Source of the DNA: Mucilaginibacter pedocola
GTDB taxonomy: Bacteria; Bacteroidota; Bacteroidia; Sphingobacteriales; Sphingobacteriaceae
Length of the DNA stretch: 64,000 nt
NCBI RefSeq assembly: GCF_002013915.1
Contig: NZ_MBTF01000010.1
Coordinates: 1 to 64,000, forward strand
Reading direction: 5' to 3'
Shown here one piece after another: positions 23,735-33,194 of the stretch. A program made the translations under genes and the position numbers. The notes beneath the pieces were generated by a model that was not told where the DNA came from, ran no database searches, and saw only the letters and a list, made by a program, of their open reading frames with translations. Every line of letters begins with the position of its first letter. The stretch's first letter is position 1.

Positions 23735-25457
23735 AATTGATAATAAATTTAGGTTTAATTTTATCGCTACTAAGTTTAAAAGATTGTCTAATCCCCTACA
23801 ACCAAACACAAGTTTACGTCGATTTATCGACATAACAATATATCAAAACAAAAAAGTAAGCATCTTATCAAACGATAATTTAGCTATTGGAAAAAAATGC
23901 AGCGCTAACAATTGAGAATTGTAAGAAAATTGAGATCACTATTTGTAAATATTAAAAAGCTATCAGCATATATCTTACGATTACGAAAATTAAACGAAAG
24001 TAAAAATCAATATTACAATCTTTTCAACTTTCGTTTTTATATCTTCTTTAAGGAAGACTAAAAAAAAGGACAGATGTTATACCCTAAAAAAATGTAAACT
24101 CAAGGACTGGATACAGATAATGATAGAAGTAGAGTAGCCGACTTATTCCAAGTTAGAGATAATATTAAAAGAATTAGCTGCTAAACGGGACGTTAATCAG
24201 ATAGGAGTTATGATGGAAAATGCACCATTTGTGGGATAGCATAAATTAGAAATTAATAAAGAAGTAAGTTTCTAAATCGAGAGTGATTCTTAAATACATT
24301 GCATGATTGATTTATAAATACAAAAGCCCGATACGCTCGCCGTATCGGGCTTTTAACCTAAACCTTATCACAATTAGTGGCGGACGCCACCAGTAATAGA
24401 ACTCAAAGATATAAAACTATTAAGCAATCAATTACCTATTAATACAAAAGCCTGAAAAACAACTAATTTATAGATGTGTTAATAGCCATTAAGAGCCATA
24501 CCGCTATGGATAGTCATACAAAAGCGGCAGAAGTTAAAAGATTAAAAAAAGGATAAAATTATCAAATTGGGCAATGATGCCGGCTTAAAATAGGTTGCAA
24601 TGCCCAAGCATAACATAAAGTCGATATTTCTCGGTCAACTAGCAGATAACTTAATCCATCAACTCGCCATTGGAGTATTATTAGTTTGAGGACAACAGCC
24701 TTTTACCGGAATCGAAAACTCTTATCTATCCCCAGTACCAAGCGATGAAAGTTGCTTTCTGAATAAAGTTACATCATTCAACGCACACAGAATTTGGATC
24801 TTCACCTGCCACACCTCCTTTAAAAAAAACTATTGCCATACCTCCCCGACCTTAACAAAGGGCGGAGTATGCAATTATTAAGCCGACGATCGAATAACAA
24901 TTCGGAGGATTGGACTTGGAGGTGAGGGCTTACCAGCCTTTGCAGATATGAGTTCGCTGCATGGTAAATTGTGGGTGTGCGCCGTGCCGCCACTTTCTCC
25001 ATTTCAATCAAAACAGGCGGCATGGCGGTTTCGGTTGCTTGATTCCGGGGATGGCGGTGACGCTTCCGCAGGGCTGCCATTCCCGGCTACAAGCGTTTCT
25101 TTAGGGGTAGGATTAAAGCAAATTTTCGTAAAAGATTGAAAATCTCCAAATTACTTCGAATTGATTTTTAATATGTTAAAGTGCTATATTATTGCTATAT
25201 CATTTCAACCTTGTTCTGCTCCTATTGAGTTTAAATTTCTGTAAGTGTATTTGTCAAAATTAAATCTTGAGAGACAATTTTATCTGAGAGGTTATTTAAT
25301 GAGCGCGCCCTGAAGCGTATGTAAATTATCTTAGCTTAATTAAAAGATGACGGCAAGCAGCGGTTTTTGTCCTAATCCCTGCCGATAAAAAATTATGAAT
25401 AAATTGTTAATTTTTATTCAAAAATATATCTTAGCATTGGAACCTTAAACCTATCCA
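23735..25457. other. About 1.7 kb without a clear gene, apparently decayed
   Basis: This AT-rich stretch lies between the divergent caspase operon and the 924-aa gene. Short frames occur (for example 24820-25080 minus and 24948-25139 plus), but each has poor protein character and they overlap. A perfect bidirectional hairpin sits at 24322-24354. A GC-richer piece at about 24890-25100 stands out and may be a fragment of an old gene or mobile element. The right end holds the upstream region of the 25458 gene, including a TATCTTAG -7-like box just before its start. Confidence 0.5.
24322..24354. terminator. Perfect bidirectional terminator hairpin
   Basis: AAAAGCCCGATACG (24322-24335), loop CTCGC, CGTATCGGGCTTTT (24341-24354). 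The 14-bp stem includes the A and T runs, so it can end transcription in both directions. It stands alone in decayed DNA, so it may be a relic of a lost gene. Confidence 0.8.
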
Positions 25458-28232
25458 ATGTCCGACACAACGGCTGATTATAGTTCATATAGCTTACACG
25501 TAGTACTTGCCACCTTTCCCCAAGGACAAGAAACAAATTTCCATCGCAGTGTAAAGGATGATTTTTACGGTCGTTATCGCGAAGAATCCGTGAAATTTTT
25601 TAATAAGTCGGAAGACGAACAGGAGCATTACAAAAAAAATCATGTGCCAATTTTTTACCAGCCGCTTAGCTATTTTATCTTAGGAAATTATGACATCGCA
25701 TACATTGCGTTGATCGATAATTTCAAATTTGCTCAGCGACTTTTTGAACCCCGAAGTGCTAAGTTGAGGAACAAACATGGTAGAAACGTATTCGGGACAC
25801 ATACTTTTCAAACTTTCACAGGGATTGCAAGGGAGAACGATCAAAAACTGACTGATTTCTTTTACGATCACCTAAAACCAGAAGATCCGGTTAGGAAGTT
25901 CTTCTGTGGCATTAGCAATCTAAAGCTGAATAATGAAATCCTGATCGGAAACGGCGCTGTTTTCCTGGAAGCCGTCAATCGTAAAATTGCTCAGTTGATT
26001 TCGTTATATAACGAAAAGAACAACTGTTCTGTAGAGTATCTTCGGACGCATTCTTTCTCTTGGTTCGAAATTTCCCTTTTGCTTTTTGCAGACAGTCCGG
26101 ATGATATTTCAGGGTTGCTACAGTCAATACGCCGCCTAACCCTTGCAGACCTTGAAGAAGATACAAGCGAGTTAATATCCAACAGCCTTTATCCGCTTTT
26201 TTTTCCGGATAGCAGGAAGATTGATTTTCTTGATGCAAATATTTTCGCAGATACGCACACCTATTTCGGCTTGCATTCTGATTTGGCAGACGATCCACAT
26301 TATTTAGCACAGTTGAAGCAGAGTGAGCAGAAACTCAGGACAGCCCTAGAGTGGCGGGTAAAGCCCGGGCATCTTCATCTGTTAAATTCGCTTTTTAAAA
26401 GCGACGAGCTGGGTAAAGAACTTTTTGGTGAATTGGAACAGTTTTTAATGCTGGGAAGCAGCGATTATTGTCTCACGACACATTTTGAAGATCCCGTAAA
26501 AAACATCAAGCTGATCAAGCTGATCATGAATGAGGATACGCAGCTCTTTCAGCATGTAAGTAAGGTTAAAACGAGAGTATATTTCGAGCGAAAAAATCCG
26601 ACATATGGAGACGAGTTTCCCAAAAAGAGCATGCAGGAAATTATGCCGATGTTTGCTGAGACAATTAACGCGGTACGCAAGATTGACGACCAGCTTAAAG
26701 CCTTAAAGATCTCCAGACAGATACGTTCTAAAATACTGAAATTATTCTCCAATTATAATAATGGGATTCAGGATTTGATCTTGTTTCCTTACCTAATGGA
26801 CTTTACCATATTTGTCGATCAACTAAAAACGGCCATTCGTGAAAGCTACAATGCTTTTCAGAACCGGATGACCTATCCTGAAACTTATAAGGGTTTTGAA
26901 GGCTATCATATTCTGGAAGATCTGCTGATGAAAATGATCACGATATTTCAAGAGGGATTCAGCATTCGTATGCTCAACAACTATCAGTTTGAAGATATTA
27001 ATGATTTCGACCTGGATTTCAACAGCTCTATACAACAACTTTTGTCAACCTACAGCGTACTTGCTTACGAGATGGGCAACTTGATTTACGATCCCAAGTA
27101 CAGCTATGGCCCGATTGTACAAATAAGCATGAAGGATACGGTATCGAATAACAATTCCATCAATTATTATATTAATCACCTGACTTCTCCGGAGTTTGTT
27201 TTCGCCACATTTTCCAAAGAGATTCTGAATACGGTGATCTTTGAGGATCAGCATTTAAAGGATATCTACCTCAAATTTGAAAAGGATAAAGCAGAGCTTT
27301 ACCGCTTTAACGCGGTGCTTCGCGATATGGAGCAAAGAAAGTTGATCAATTTCCAGTATTTCATAAACGATACAATGCGGTTTGCCTGGACGTATCGTGC
27401 TGATTTCGAATTGTTTTATTATTGGTTCTGGACCTATAACTTCCAAAATTCTTCATTGTACGACGAGCTTGGTATGTTAAGCGAGCTACATTTTCAAAAA
27501 GAGCTATTCAGGATTTTATTTATTCGCCGGTTGTTTAATAAGGTTGGCGAAGATATGCCAGCACTAACTTGTCCCTTGCCGGAACTGGATGCCTACTGGG
27601 ATCGCTACTATCAACAAATAGACACATCAGTACGCCAGTTTATTGATTTCCTGGATAGGCAGAAGATCAGCTTTGAATTGATGAACTACCTGCAGTCCAG
27701 ATTGAATGACATGATGCGCCGTTCGGACCGGGAGTGCGATATACCCGAGATGGATCACGAAGCGGCTTTTCATTTTACAGAACGGTTGAAGGGTAAATAT
27801 GAATTAGACATCATGCCGCAAACCTATGCCAATTTGATAGCAAAACGTCACTATGCCTTTGAGCGGTTGAGCGCTGGTATGACAGCGGAAAGCGGTGTCC
27901 CTAAGAACAGCCTTTTGTATCTTGAATGGTATATGTGGGATCATTTAAAAAATATTTTCCGAATGAACGGATCGTCGATAGACATGCTCCGGCGCAACTG
28001 GCAAACAGGCCGACCGATGTCAGCATTTATGCAAAGCACAGAAAGTAATAATCTCTACACGGTCGATCAGACAGGGGGACTTTTTTTTGACAGCACAGAT
28101 AAACAAGGCAGATATCTTAAAATGAGTACAAGAGTTCTGACCGATCTATGGCACTACGCATTGGTTCGAAAAAAAGGATTTATCCAATCTAAATTTAACG
28201 TCAAAATTCCAAAGCATGATCGGGGAGACTAA
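25458..28232 (+). CDS. Large protein of unknown family (partner of phosphoesterase)
   Basis: A 924-residue soluble protein with no signal peptide and no family I recognise. The N-terminal 150 residues (SLHVVLATFPQG near the start, then YFILGNYDIAYIALIDNF) and a second stretch near residues 200-235 (SWFEISLLLFADSPDD, then LLQSIRRLTLADL) look like two related ferredoxin-like sensing units. The pattern recalls AsnC-type or CATRA-like modules (inference). The remainder is mainly helical, with many aromatic residues. Its stop overlaps the next gene by 17 bp, so the two are tightly coupled. The gene is divergent from the caspase operon, which points to a shared defence island. A long helical protein plus a phosphoesterase suggests a sensor-effector pair. 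Function unknown. Confidence 0.6.
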   Translation: MSDTTADYSSYSLHVVLATFPQGQETNFHRSVKDDFYGRYREESVKFFNKSEDEQEHYKKNHVPIFYQPLSYFILGNYDIAYIALIDNFKFAQRLFEPRSAKLRNKHGRNVFGTHTFQTFTGIARENDQKLTDFFYDHLKPEDPVRKFFCGISNLKLNNEILIGNGAVFLEAVNRKIAQLISLYNEKNNCSVEYLRTHSFSWFEISLLLFADSPDDISGLLQSIRRLTLADLEEDTSELISNSLYPLFFPDSRKIDFLDANIFADTHTYFGLHSDLADDPHYLAQLKQSEQKLRTALEWRVKPGHLHLLNSLFKSDELGKELFGELEQFLMLGSSDYCLTTHFEDPVKNIKLIKLIMNEDTQLFQHVSKVKTRVYFERKNPTYGDEFPKKSMQEIMPMFAETINAVRKIDDQLKALKISRQIRSKILKLFSNYNNGIQDLILFPYLMDFTIFVDQLKTAIRESYNAFQNRMTYPETYKGFEGYHILEDLLMKMITIFQEGFSIRMLNNYQFEDINDFDLDFNSSIQQLLSTYSVLAYEMGNLIYDPKYSYGPIVQISMKDTVSNNNSINYYINHLTSPEFVFATFSKEILNTVIFEDQHLKDIYLKFEKDKAELYRFNAVLRDMEQRKLINFQYFINDTMRFAWTYRADFELFYYWFWTYNFQNSSLYDELGMLSELHFQKELFRILFIRRLFNKVGEDMPALTCPLPELDAYWDRYYQQIDTSVRQFIDFLDRQKISFELMNYLQSRLNDMMRRSDRECDIPEMDHEAAFHFTERLKGKYELDIMPQTYANLIAKRHYAFERLSAGMTAESGVPKNSLLYLEWYMWDHLKNIFRMNGSSIDMLRRNWQTGRPMSAFMQSTESNNLYTVDQTGGLFFDSTDKQGRYLKMSTRVLTDLWHYALVRKKGFIQSKFNVKIPKHDRGD

Positions 28233-30006
28233 TATCAAATTACTGTGGATCAGCGACCTGCATTACGCAGAAAAATATAAGGATTTAGCATCGGTGGCTT
28301 CATATCAAAAGTTCCTGAACCAATTTCTTGACTGTGTCATGGAGCAACACTTACCGGACGTTCCGATCGATTATATTTTATTGAGTGGTGATCTCGGCAG
28401 CTTTGGCAAGTATGGAGATTATGTTCAGCTCAACAAGTTGTTACTTCATCCGCTACTGGAAAAGATGCGTCAAACCGGAAATCCTTTACCTCGTGTGTTA
28501 ACCTTGCCTGGGAATCATGACGTGAATCGCGAATCCAACGATTTCCTTGCCGATTTCATCACGAATGTGACAGGGAAAGACCACAAATCCGGTGAAATTT
28601 CAAAGCAGTTGACAAGGCCGGAGTTTTTGCTGAAATATGAAGATAATTTCAGGCGTTTATTTAATGGATACAGTCAGTTTCTTACGGAGGCTCGTAGTGG
28701 CCCCTACAAAGAGGCCTATGCGCTTACGGGTGACGGAGGGTTAGTATATTCAAGTGAATACGCAGCGGAAGGGTTATACGGTTATGTCGTAGACCGACGC
28801 CGGCAAATGATTTTTATATTGCTGAACAGCGCCTGGTATTCTATGGGAGGTGGTTTTAACGATCTGTATGCCGATCAGATTTTGGAAGTAATCAGAAAGG
28901 ATTATAAAGGAAAAGAGATTACGGCTGCGCAGATCATTGAATGGCTTAAAACACGTGATCAGTTAGCCGACTATGCTAACCAGATTTCCGGCATACAATT
29001 GCTTAAGCAGGAAAAACTCGACGCTTTATTGCAAAAATATCCAGATTACTTTGTGCTTACAAGTATGCACCACCCCAAAAATTGGTTGCATTATGATGAA
29101 TCATACAGTCATGATAAAAATGACAGCACTTGTAGCTCATTTTTATTGAATGACCTGTTGTCAAAATCAGATGTTTTTTTGACCGGCCATGAACATGTGC
29201 CGATCGATACGGCGACCGAGCGCTTATTAAACACCACCCTGCATCTCAAGACAGGCTGTTTTTTGGAACTCGGGCAGGCACGGGAGCAACGTTATGAAAA
29301 GAGCTGGTTTTCGATATTGAATATCAACATCAGCAAACGGGAGATCTTGCAACATCGATATGGTTATAATCCCTTGCCAGATCATGAGAGTTGGCAAGAA
29401 GAACTTTGGAATCATCCTCCATTGAAAAAGATTGGTTTATGTACCTTAACCACTGAAAGACGCAGAGAGGTAGAACGGTTAATTGCAAAAGGTACCAAGG
29501 TTCAGCTTTTGCATTATTTAAAGCGCGATCAGTCAAGGATGATTCTTGATAATGAATTGCGGTTGATAACAGGCAAAAAAAATGTGCACGAACAGTGGTA
29601 CGCTTTGGAACGTACAGACGGTAAGCGGGAACTTTGCATATTCGCTGTTGGGCAAAATCCATTTCGGGAACGATACCTCAATCAAGAGTTCAAAAACGAG
29701 TTGATCGCACTGCTTAATTCCGACGAAAACGTCAGCCACATCAGATTTATAACGCTTGATCTGCTGGTTGAAGAGAGTTTCTCTATTGCATACGAAAAAC
29801 CCTGTGACCTAAAAAAGGTGCTCAATGGAATTGCAAGACGAGCGGACAATTCGTTCAACGTTTTTCGACACGTTTTTTTTATGGAGTGGGAAGATCAGGC
29901 GGAAAAGGGTATCTTGGATCTGGCAGAATTTGAACGCTTCAAGCGTTTACGTTTTCTGAATCAAATCATACCGTTCTGGGTCGCCGAAAGGTTTTGGTTT
30001 AACTAG
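28216..30006 (+). CDS. Calcineurin-like metallophosphoesterase with extra C-terminal domain
   Basis: A 596-residue protein. Residues 1-380 form a metallophosphoesterase domain with all five metal-binding blocks in order: SDLHYAEKY (Asp14, His16), LSGDLGSFG, LPGNHDVNRES, VLTSMHHPKNW and VFLTGHEHVP. All expected Asp, Asn and His ligands are present, so it should be active on phosphoester or nucleotide substrates. The last 200 residues form a domain I do not know (LCTLTTERRREVERLIAK; later LCIFAVGQNPFRERY). The start overlaps the 924-aa gene by 17 bp. Inference: effector or regulator in a two-gene conflict system. Substrate could be nucleic acid, a nucleotide or a signal molecule; the sequence does not tell. 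Confidence 0.82.
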   Translation: MIGETNIKLLWISDLHYAEKYKDLASVASYQKFLNQFLDCVMEQHLPDVPIDYILLSGDLGSFGKYGDYVQLNKLLLHPLLEKMRQTGNPLPRVLTLPGNHDVNRESNDFLADFITNVTGKDHKSGEISKQLTRPEFLLKYEDNFRRLFNGYSQFLTEARSGPYKEAYALTGDGGLVYSSEYAAEGLYGYVVDRRRQMIFILLNSAWYSMGGGFNDLYADQILEVIRKDYKGKEITAAQIIEWLKTRDQLADYANQISGIQLLKQEKLDALLQKYPDYFVLTSMHHPKNWLHYDESYSHDKNDSTCSSFLLNDLLSKSDVFLTGHEHVPIDTATERLLNTTLHLKTGCFLELGQAREQRYEKSWFSILNINISKREILQHRYGYNPLPDHESWQEELWNHPPLKKIGLCTLTTERRREVERLIAKGTKVQLLHYLKRDQSRMILDNELRLITGKKNVHEQWYALERTDGKRELCIFAVGQNPFRERYLNQEFKNELIALLNSDENVSHIRFITLDLLVEESFSIAYEKPCDLKKVLNGIARRADNSFNVFRHVFFMEWEDQAEKGILDLAEFERFKRLRFLNQIIPFWVAERFWFN

Positions 30007-30177
30007 CGTTCCGACATTCAATGGCTTTTTTTACAATGAAATAGCTAATAAATTTTGTATTTTTGCAGCTTGAATTCCGATACGACAACAAAAGCACGCC
30101 GCCGGAAATTAAACTGCGATTAAACTATTGTTTTTTTTGTGTGTTTAAAATATTTATACGGATATTTAAGAATTGTT

Positions 30178-30606
30178 ATGATGAAAATTCCCGGCTTAAA
30201 AAATGAGTACAGTAACCCGCTACTGCTCGACCTTATCAATTATTATGAAAGCTGCCGGTTCAAGGCAACTGATGGTTATAACGCTTATTTGGAAGCTGCG
30301 AAGCATTTTGCTGCTGAAGTTGAAAATAAGGAATTGATAACCTATGCGCTGGAGGCTGAAAAACCACTTGGACCGGATATGTTCGATATGGCTCAAATCG
30401 CACCTAAGAAAGTTTTTCCGCTAATCATGGGCTTTAATAATTTTGTAAGGGCCGTTCAGGATGCCGGATCTGGCCGTGTACCTGCTTATGCCAATTTAAG
30501 AGGAGTTCAGCGTAAAGCTGTCCCTGATCTTAAATCATTTAATTACGTCGGTCACAATGATTTAGACATTGATCATAGACCTGCTAATTATTCCCTCTTG
30601 TTTTAA
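30178..30606 (+). CDS. Hypothetical protein after the phosphoesterase
   Basis: A protein of about 142 residues from ATG 30178 or 30181 (MKIPGLKNEYSNPLLLDLIN). A TATTTTTGC box at 30058-30066 offers a promoter of its own, about 115 bp before the start. Mostly helical in the first 100 residues; the end is polar with a His/Asp-rich NYVGHNDLDIDHRPANY. I recognise no family. It is 171 bp after the phosphoesterase stop, so it is probably a separate unit. A terminator-like hairpin follows at 30716-30773. The extra upstream codons (from 30139) look non-coding. Confidence 0.5.
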   Translation: MMKIPGLKNEYSNPLLLDLINYYESCRFKATDGYNAYLEAAKHFAAEVENKELITYALEAEKPLGPDMFDMAQIAPKKVFPLIMGFNNFVRAVQDAGSGRVPAYANLRGVQRKAVPDLKSFNYVGHNDLDIDHRPANYSLLF

Positions 30607-30912
30607 CTAGCATTCTAAGATTAAAAAGGTTGCTGTGTTGCTGATTAGCGTTACAGCTTACAACTTCACAAAAAATAGATTGTAAGAAAAGGTGTTTATT
30701 CATTTCACACCTCACAAAAGGCCAGATAATGTGCATGTTCGATAAACTGAATTTGCACATTATTTGGCCTTTTGAATTAATCAAAACTTCAGATGAGCAA
30801 GTTATATATTTTTATCATCCTGCAGACGATGGTCAAAAAGTTCAGCTTGTAATCCTTTCTCTCGATAACACGGCTGTCCGATTTTTAAACATATCTAATG
30901 ACGGCTACTTTT
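30607..30912. other. Intergenic AT-rich region with a hairpin
   Basis: About 305 bp between the hypothetical gene and the HNH pseudogene. It contains the 20-bp inverted repeat at 30716-30773. A short frame at 30729-30947 starts inside that hairpin and is not accepted as a gene. Confidence 0.5.
30716..30773. terminator. Long inverted repeat, terminator-like
   Basis: A 20-bp left arm (30716-30735, AAAAGGCCAGATAATGTGCA) pairs with the right arm at 30754-30773 with one G-T position, around an 18-nt loop. The A and T ends let it act in both directions. It follows the gene ending at 30606 and precedes the broken HNH gene. Confidence 0.7.
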
Positions 30913-31369
30913 TTAACTATTCCATGCTTCAAATCCCCGCGTGTTGATCAGGTGATCATAATTCTTTGTCAGTTGTTCGATGGCTGGTCCATGCCAGTTA
31001 TCCGGCGATTCGTAGCCCAGCAAAGCGACCTGTAATTCTTTCTGAAAACGCAATTGGCTGTGCTTGTGGATGACGCCCCAGTAATGGGTGATGAGTTCCC
31101 TGCGGTTCTCAATAAGTGTTGGGCTCGGGATCTTGTCCCGCTTTTGATTATTGAGCTCGGACCGTGCCAGCAACAGATTCCATAGGTCGTTGTTTTTCCA
31201 GATCGTAAACGGGATGATATGGTCAATGCACTAGCGGATGATCGTATCACCACTCAACATGCAACTGACTTTGCCGTTCTGTTGAAAATGGCGCGTTAAG
31301 GTTCTTCGATGCTGCAATGTCTCGTTCGGTGACCGCGTTTTTGAGAACTTCATTCAGTACCTTGTTCAT
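30913..31369 (-). pseudogene. Broken HNH endonuclease gene
   Basis: Three frame pieces form one HNH nuclease. The start (MNKVLNEVLKNAVTERDIAA at 31369) is in a different frame from the rest; a shift lies between about 31262 and 31290. The middle reads CMLSGDTIIR, then an in-frame TAG at 31231-31233, then CIDHIIPFTIWKNNDLWNLL (the HNH core). The tail LNNQKRDKIPSPTLIENRR runs to the stop at 30913. HNH nucleases of this kind accompany restriction or defence genes. It follows the broken gene at 31379-31813 and was probably its operon partner. Both breaks could be tested for sequencing error by reads. Confidence 0.8.
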
Positions 31370-31378
31370 TGATAAGAT

Positions 31379-31813
31379 TTATCGGTGGCTTGTGCTCAGA
31401 ATGCTGCCCATTGGAACAGGATCAAGTCCTGTCCGTGACAAAATTTCCATTATCAGAAAAGCCTTATAATAAGGTAAGGAAATAGAAAAAGTGCTAACGT
31501 TCCGGATCTGGTATTCTGCATCGATTGTCCGTCTTTTGTTTCTTTCCCCGGTGATACTGATTACTATGACATAATGCTGCCCATAAATGGATGTTCCAAT
31601 GTATCTCATGGGCATCTGTGAGATCGTCGCAGCTACTTCGTTCACCAACGCCAATAAAAATGGCTGTAATCCTTGCGGTATTCTTTTATTCTTGAGGTAA
31701 TTTTAAAAGGCAGAGAAGCCACCGCGCATTTCGTAAGAGTCGACAACCGCTTTCAGCGGAGCTGCAAAAGCCAGTTGGGTGGAACGGGTGAGCGCATATG
31801 CTATTAAAGCATC
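31379..31813 (-). pseudogene. Broken gene upstream of the HNH gene
   Basis: One frame runs from 31813 to a TAA at 31379-31381, interrupted by an in-frame TAA at 31703-31705. Before the break it reads LIAYALTRSTQLAFAAPLKA then VVDSYEMRGGFSAF. After it the frame gives LKNKRIPQGLQPFLLALVNE. No start codon is visible before 31813, where another in-frame stop lies, so the N-terminus is also lost. I do not recognise the family. It sits 9 bp before the HNH start in the same direction, so the two probably formed a small two-gene nuclease system. Confidence 0.6.
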
Positions 31814-32124
31814 TTAGAAAAAGGCTAAGGTTTTTTTTTATTTCTTAATATCTACTTATAAAAGCTGTAAAGACAGGTTTTGGTATACTTTATTTCTCTC
31901 GGTTCATCGATTGCTTGTAATTGCATTTAGCGCGACCAGATTTACCCGTGCACGCCTAATTTGCGGGCGCTCGACTGGCCAAGCTCTTCGCCTCCCCCCC
32001 ACTATTCCAACTCTATTTACCTATAAGTCAATGGGGTACAAAGGCCCAACTAAGATACCACAATAAATTGGACTTTATGCGCAATGCGTTTCCCGGCAAC
32101 TTTGTAGCAACAAAACGAAATAAA
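31814..32124. other. Region before the tra genes
   Basis: About 310 bp with no gene. The first part is AT-rich, the last part GC-richer, marking the change from the defence island to the conjugative element. A CAACTTTGTAGC (32098-32109), close to the Bacteroidota -7 box, lies about 20 bp before the first tra-region gene and may be its promoter. Confidence 0.45.
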
Positions 32125-32619
32125 ATGAATCATCTATTTAATCACATCAGTTGGAGCGCTTACCTGGGAACCTTAGCCCTGCTCTTGATTGCTTATTATG
32201 CCTTTATCGGCTGGAAATATTACCGCGCCGACATACTAGCCCTGGCCCACAAACTGACAGGGCACAAAGATGACAGCCGCAGCCTGCCGGCCGCCTTACG
32301 TTATTCAGGCGAAGCACCTCCTGAAAACAGCGAATCGGTTTCTACGTCCATTCCGGAAGAAACCATCCCGCAACCGCAGAGCCTAAGCATCGAAGCCCAG
32401 GAACTTTCTCAAATCCTTATAGCATGCATTAAAAAAGCCGCAGGCCAGCCCTATGCACCCGATAAACTGGCCTCCCAGTTAAAAACGATCCTGGAGGGCC
32501 TCGATGCTCTCCCTGCCTCCGAACAACAAAATATCACCGCCCTCATCATCACAGAATGCGAAAAGACCGGCACGGCACTACTCAGCGAAAGTGAAGTAGG
32601 TAAGTGGTGGAGTGCTTAG
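32125..32619 (+). CDS. Membrane-anchored ICE protein, unknown function
   Basis: A protein of 164 residues from ATG 32125 (MNHLFNHISWSAYLGTLALL). A single membrane helix (WSAYLGTLALLLIAYYAFIGW) near the N-terminus is followed by a polar linker rich in Pro/Ser/Glu (PPENSESVSTSIPEE) and a helical C-terminal domain of about 90 residues. It is the first gene of the tra region and lies before the TraE-type gene. Genes of this shape at this position are common in Bacteroidota integrative elements, without known function. The upstream start at 32068 would cover the putative -7 box and is less likely. Inferred: part of, or regulator of, the transfer machine at the inner membrane. Confidence 0.6.
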   Translation: MNHLFNHISWSAYLGTLALLLIAYYAFIGWKYYRADILALAHKLTGHKDDSRSLPAALRYSGEAPPENSESVSTSIPEETIPQPQSLSIEAQELSQILIACIKKAAGQPYAPDKLASQLKTILEGLDALPASEQQNITALIITECEKTGTALLSESEVGKWWSA

Positions 32620-32639
32620 TGCGCCGTGCCCTTTCCCCT

Positions 32640-32658
32640 GCCCCGCTGCCTGCGGGGC
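32640..32658. other. Short GC hairpin in tra leader
   Basis: GCCCCGC (32640-32646), loop TGCCT, GCGGGGC (32652-32658), followed by no T-run. It lies between the first ICE gene and the TraE-type gene in a 235-bp gap and may be an attenuator or mRNA stabiliser. Structure only. Confidence 0.4.
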
Positions 32659-32854
32659 ATTAAGGGGGAGCCTGAAACCAAAGTATTGCTGCCCCGGCCC
32701 GGTGCTGAAGAGCCATTACCATCCGGTGGGTTACGGTTGCAGCCAGTTCCCGCCCCTCCCGCAAATACCGGGAGCGGGTAAGGGAAACCCATGCCCGAAA
32801 GATCAGGAAAGGACAATTTGAGGCATAAATCCATAATGAATAAATACAATAATT

Positions 32855-33184
32855 ATGAAAACGAACAGAAGGAAAACGTGGGGCAAATCCCTGAAATCAT
32901 GCGGACTGGCCGCTTTATTTGCCAGCTTAACCCTCGCTGCCCACAGCCAGGATGGCAACGCCGGCATACAGGAGGCGACCACACAGGTGCGCAGTTATTT
33001 TGAAAGCGGAACCAACCTGATGTACGCAATCGGCGCCATACTTGGCCTCATCGGGGCCGTCAAGGTCTATTCCAAATGGAACGCCGGTGACCAGGACACT
33101 TCTAAAGTAGCCGCCGCGTGGTTCGGCTCCTGCATTTTCCTGGTGGTTGTAGCCACCATTATCAAATCATTCTTCGGCATCTAA
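32855..33184 (+). CDS. traE: TraE-type conjugation protein (DUF4134)
   Basis: A 109-residue protein with a signal or first helix (residues about 14-32) and two membrane helices (LMYAIGAILGLIGAVKVYSK and GSCIFLVVVATIIKSFF). It matches the DUF4134/TraE family of CTnDOT-like elements, a VirB2-like candidate pilin subunit of the Bacteroidota type IV secretion system. The region VYSKWNAGDQDTSKVAAAWF is characteristic. In CTnDOT the next gene would be TraF; here four genes come in between (DUF1896, methylase-helicase, methylase). Start at ATG 32855. Confidence in family is high; the pilin role is from knowledge of type IV systems. Confidence 0.85.
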   Translation: MKTNRRKTWGKSLKSCGLAALFASLTLAAHSQDGNAGIQEATTQVRSYFESGTNLMYAIGAILGLIGAVKVYSKWNAGDQDTSKVAAAWFGSCIFLVVVATIIKSFFGI

Positions 33185-33194
33185 ACCAACGGCT

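Noticed and set aside
24820..25139. Overlapping short frames on both strands
   Set aside because: They overlap each other, have low-complexity composition and no upstream signals. Treated as part of the decayed region.
30729..30947. 72-codon plus-strand frame
   Set aside because: Its start lies inside the terminator-like inverted repeat and its end overlaps the HNH pseudogene.
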